DNA from: Sphingomonas_L flavalba_A
GTDB lineage: Bacteria > Pseudomonadota > Alphaproteobacteria > Sphingomonadales > Sphingomonadaceae
Assembly (NCBI RefSeq): GCF_047553045.1
Contig: NZ_CP180208.1
Span: forward strand, 1-64,000
Length of the DNA stretch: 64,000 bases
Direction of reading: 5' to 3'
The translations under genes and the position numbers were made by a program. The notes under the pieces are model-generated. The model did no database searches and had not been told where the DNA came from. It saw nothing but the letters and a program-made list of their open reading frames with translations. Positions 62,557 through 64,000 of this stretch are shown piece by piece (within the stretch, counting starts at the first letter, position 1; every line of letters starts with the position of its first letter).

Positions 62557-64000
62557 ATGAAATCCGGTCTTTCGTTCGTTGCCGCGTCGATGCTTGCCGC
62601 CGTTTCACCGGCTGCTTTTGCCGCGTCCGCCGACGACCCGGGCCAGCCATCCGCCGGCGACCACCACGATGCGGCGCCGGAGATCGTCGTCACCGCCCTG
62701 TCGCGCAACCGCGGCGACCTGCTGTCGGGCACGTCGGTGCTGTCCGGCACCGCGCTGGCGACGGTGAAGCGCGCGACGATCGGCGACACGCTCGACCATC
62801 TGCCGGGCGCGAGCAGCAGCAGTTTCGGCCCGTCTGCCGCGCGGCCGGTGCTGCGCGGGCTGCAGGGCGACCGGGTGCGGGTGCTGACCGACGGCATCGG
62901 CGCGTTCGACGCGTCGGGCACCAGCGCCGACCATGCGGTGGCGATCAACCCGATGACCGCCGACCGGATCGAGGTGCTGCGCGGGCCGTCGGCGCTGCTC
63001 TACGGATCGGGCGCGATCGGTGGTGTCGTCAACGTCATCGATTCCCGCATTCCGCTGCGCGTGCCGGACGAGGCGGTCCACGTCCACCTCGACGGCGGCT
63101 ATGCGAGCGCCGCCGACGAGCGCACGATGGCTGGTGCGATCGACCTGCCGCTGGCCGGGCGGATCGTCGTTCATGTCGACGGCAGTTACCTGAAGGCGAA
63201 CGACATGCGCACCGGCGGTTATCTGCTGTCGGCGCCGCTGCGCGCGCAGGCGGCGGCATCGCCCGACGCGGATATCCGGGAGCTGGCGACGCTGAAGGGC
63301 AGGCTACCCAACACCGCGGCGCGGACCTGGGAGGTGGCGGCGGGCATCGCCTATATCGGCGACGGCGGCACGATCGGCCTGTCCTATGCGCGTCTCGACA
63401 ATGTCTATGGCGTGCCGATCCGCTTTTCGCTGGACCCGGCGGGCGACGCGGAGGCGCCGCGCATAGCGCTGAAGCAGGACCGTTATGATCTGCGCGCCGA
63501 GGTCAATACCGGCGGCGGCTTCCTCGACAAGCTGCGGCTGCGCGCCGGTTATGGCGATTATGTCCACCGCGAGCTGGAACCGGACGGCGCCGTCGGCACG
63601 ACATTCTACAATACCGGCATAGAGGGCCGGATCGAGCTGATCCAGGCGAAGCGCGGCGCGTGGAGCGGTGCGTTCGGCGGGCAGGTGGTGACCCGCGATT
63701 TCGACGTGGTCGGGGCGGAGAAGTTCCTGCCGAAATCGTCGACCGAGCAGGCCGGGCTGTTCACCGTCCAGCAATTCGACCTTGGCGCGGTCAAGGCGGA
63801 GGTCGGCGGCCGGATCGAGACGACCAGCGCCCGCGCCTATGCCGACGCCGCCATCGGCAACCCCGACCTGCGCCGGCGTTTCACCGCGCTGTCCGGGGCG
63901 GCGGGGGCGAGCCTGGCGGTGGCCGACGGCTGGCGCGCCGGCGTCAACCTGACCCATTCGGAGCGGGCGCCGACGGTGGAGGAGCTCTACGCCAACGGCC
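62557..64000 (+). CDS. znuD: TonB-dependent receptor, ZnuD-like (zinc uptake), N-terminal part
   Basis: 481 codons in the window, open at the right edge. ATG 62557, with GGGAG upstream. A signal peptide (to about AFAASA) is followed by a histidine-containing GDHHDAAPEIVVTA region (TonB box-like), then the plug: RPVLRGLQGDRVRVLTDGIG, DHAVAINPMTADRIEVLRGP and ALLYGSGAIGGVVNVID. These blocks follow Neisseria ZnuD closely. The barrel begins near residue 165. The Zur box upstream fits a zinc role; other metals or haem remain possible. Confidence 0.88.
   Translation, partial: MKSGLSFVAASMLAAVSPAAFAASADDPGQPSAGDHHDAAPEIVVTALSRNRGDLLSGTSVLSGTALATVKRATIGDTLDHLPGASSSSFGPSAARPVLRGLQGDRVRVLTDGIGAFDASGTSADHAVAINPMTADRIEVLRGPSALLYGSGAIGGVVNVIDSRIPLRVPDEAVHVHLDGGYASAADERTMAGAIDLPLAGRIVVHVDGSYLKANDMRTGGYLLSAPLRAQAAASPDADIRELATLKGRLPNTAARTWEVAAGIAYIGDGGTIGLSYARLDNVYGVPIRFSLDPAGDAEAPRIALKQDRYDLRAEVNTGGGFLDKLRLRAGYGDYVHRELEPDGAVGTTFYNTGIEGRIELIQAKRGAWSGAFGGQVVTRDFDVVGAEKFLPKSSTEQAGLFTVQQFDLGAVKAEVGGRIETTSARAYADAAIGNPDLRRRFTALSGAAGASLAVADGWRAGVNLTHSERAPTVEELYANG

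Noticed and set aside
62526..63488. 320-codon plus-strand frame overlapping the receptor gene
   Set aside because: Arg-rich +1/+2 shadow; the ZnuD-like frame from 62557 has clear family blocks and runs off the window.

Overview
The window is about 64 kb of high-GC (roughly two-thirds G+C by eye) alphaproteobacterial chromosome. Protein sequences and gene order point to a member of the Sphingomonadaceae, probably Sphingomonas or a close relative. The signs are Sphingomonas-like ribosomal proteins, adk between secY and rpsM, no rpsD or rpmJ in the alpha region, and a dispersed palindromic repeat of a type I associate with sphingomonads. I see no prophage, insertion sequence, CRISPR array, rRNA or tRNA gene.

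Layout. 1-331: start of an alpha/beta hydrolase (minus strand) running off the left edge. 379-7528: Tad/Flp pilus cluster cpaA-cpaB-cpaC-cpaD-cpaE-tadB-tadC, which lacks the cpaF ATPase and the pilin. 7600-9395: two tandem TraB/GumN-family proteins. 9507-15484: glyQ, glyS and pyruvate phosphate dikinase. A palindromic repeat lies between glyQ and glyS, and a second copy sits in frame inside glyS. 15511-19157: minus-strand genes for a small membrane HhH-like protein, an amino acid permease, a HIT protein and GlpX. 19527-32612: mixed accessory genes. These are a Bcr/CflA-type exporter, an iron-permease-family protein, a PilZ protein divergent from a large three-domain hydrolase/deacetylase/glycosyltransferase, a PDZ-regulator-kinase operon, a metal-dependent hydrolase, an amidohydrolase, DUF3140, a PAP2 phosphatase and a dicarboxylate symporter.

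32647-52330 is the str-S10-spc-alpha ribosomal supercluster: rpsL, rpsG, fusA, tuf, rpsJ, rplCDWB, rpsS, rplV, rpsC, rplP, rpmC, rpsQ, rplNXE, rpsN, rpsH, rplFR, rpsE, rpmD, rplO, secY, adk, rpsM, rpsK, rpoA and rplQ. Genes within blocks are tightly packed and often overlap. The wider gaps carry hairpins, two canonical intrinsic terminators or attenuators, and recognisable sigma70-type promoters before rpsL, secY and rpsM.

52351-64000: a secreted prolyl oligopeptidase, a small exported protein, guaA, an EVE-domain/ArsC-like pair, pepN, a DmeF-like Co/Ni exporter, hppD and the first 481 codons of a ZnuD-like TonB-dependent receptor. A near-perfect Zur-type palindrome precedes the receptor, so it is probably a zinc-repressed zinc importer.

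The strongest leads are the palindromic element translated inside the essential glyS gene, the Zur box/ZnuD pair, the Arg88 allele of rpsL (natural streptomycin resistance expected), the intrinsic terminator between rpsJ and rplC, and the Tad cluster without its motor ATPase.
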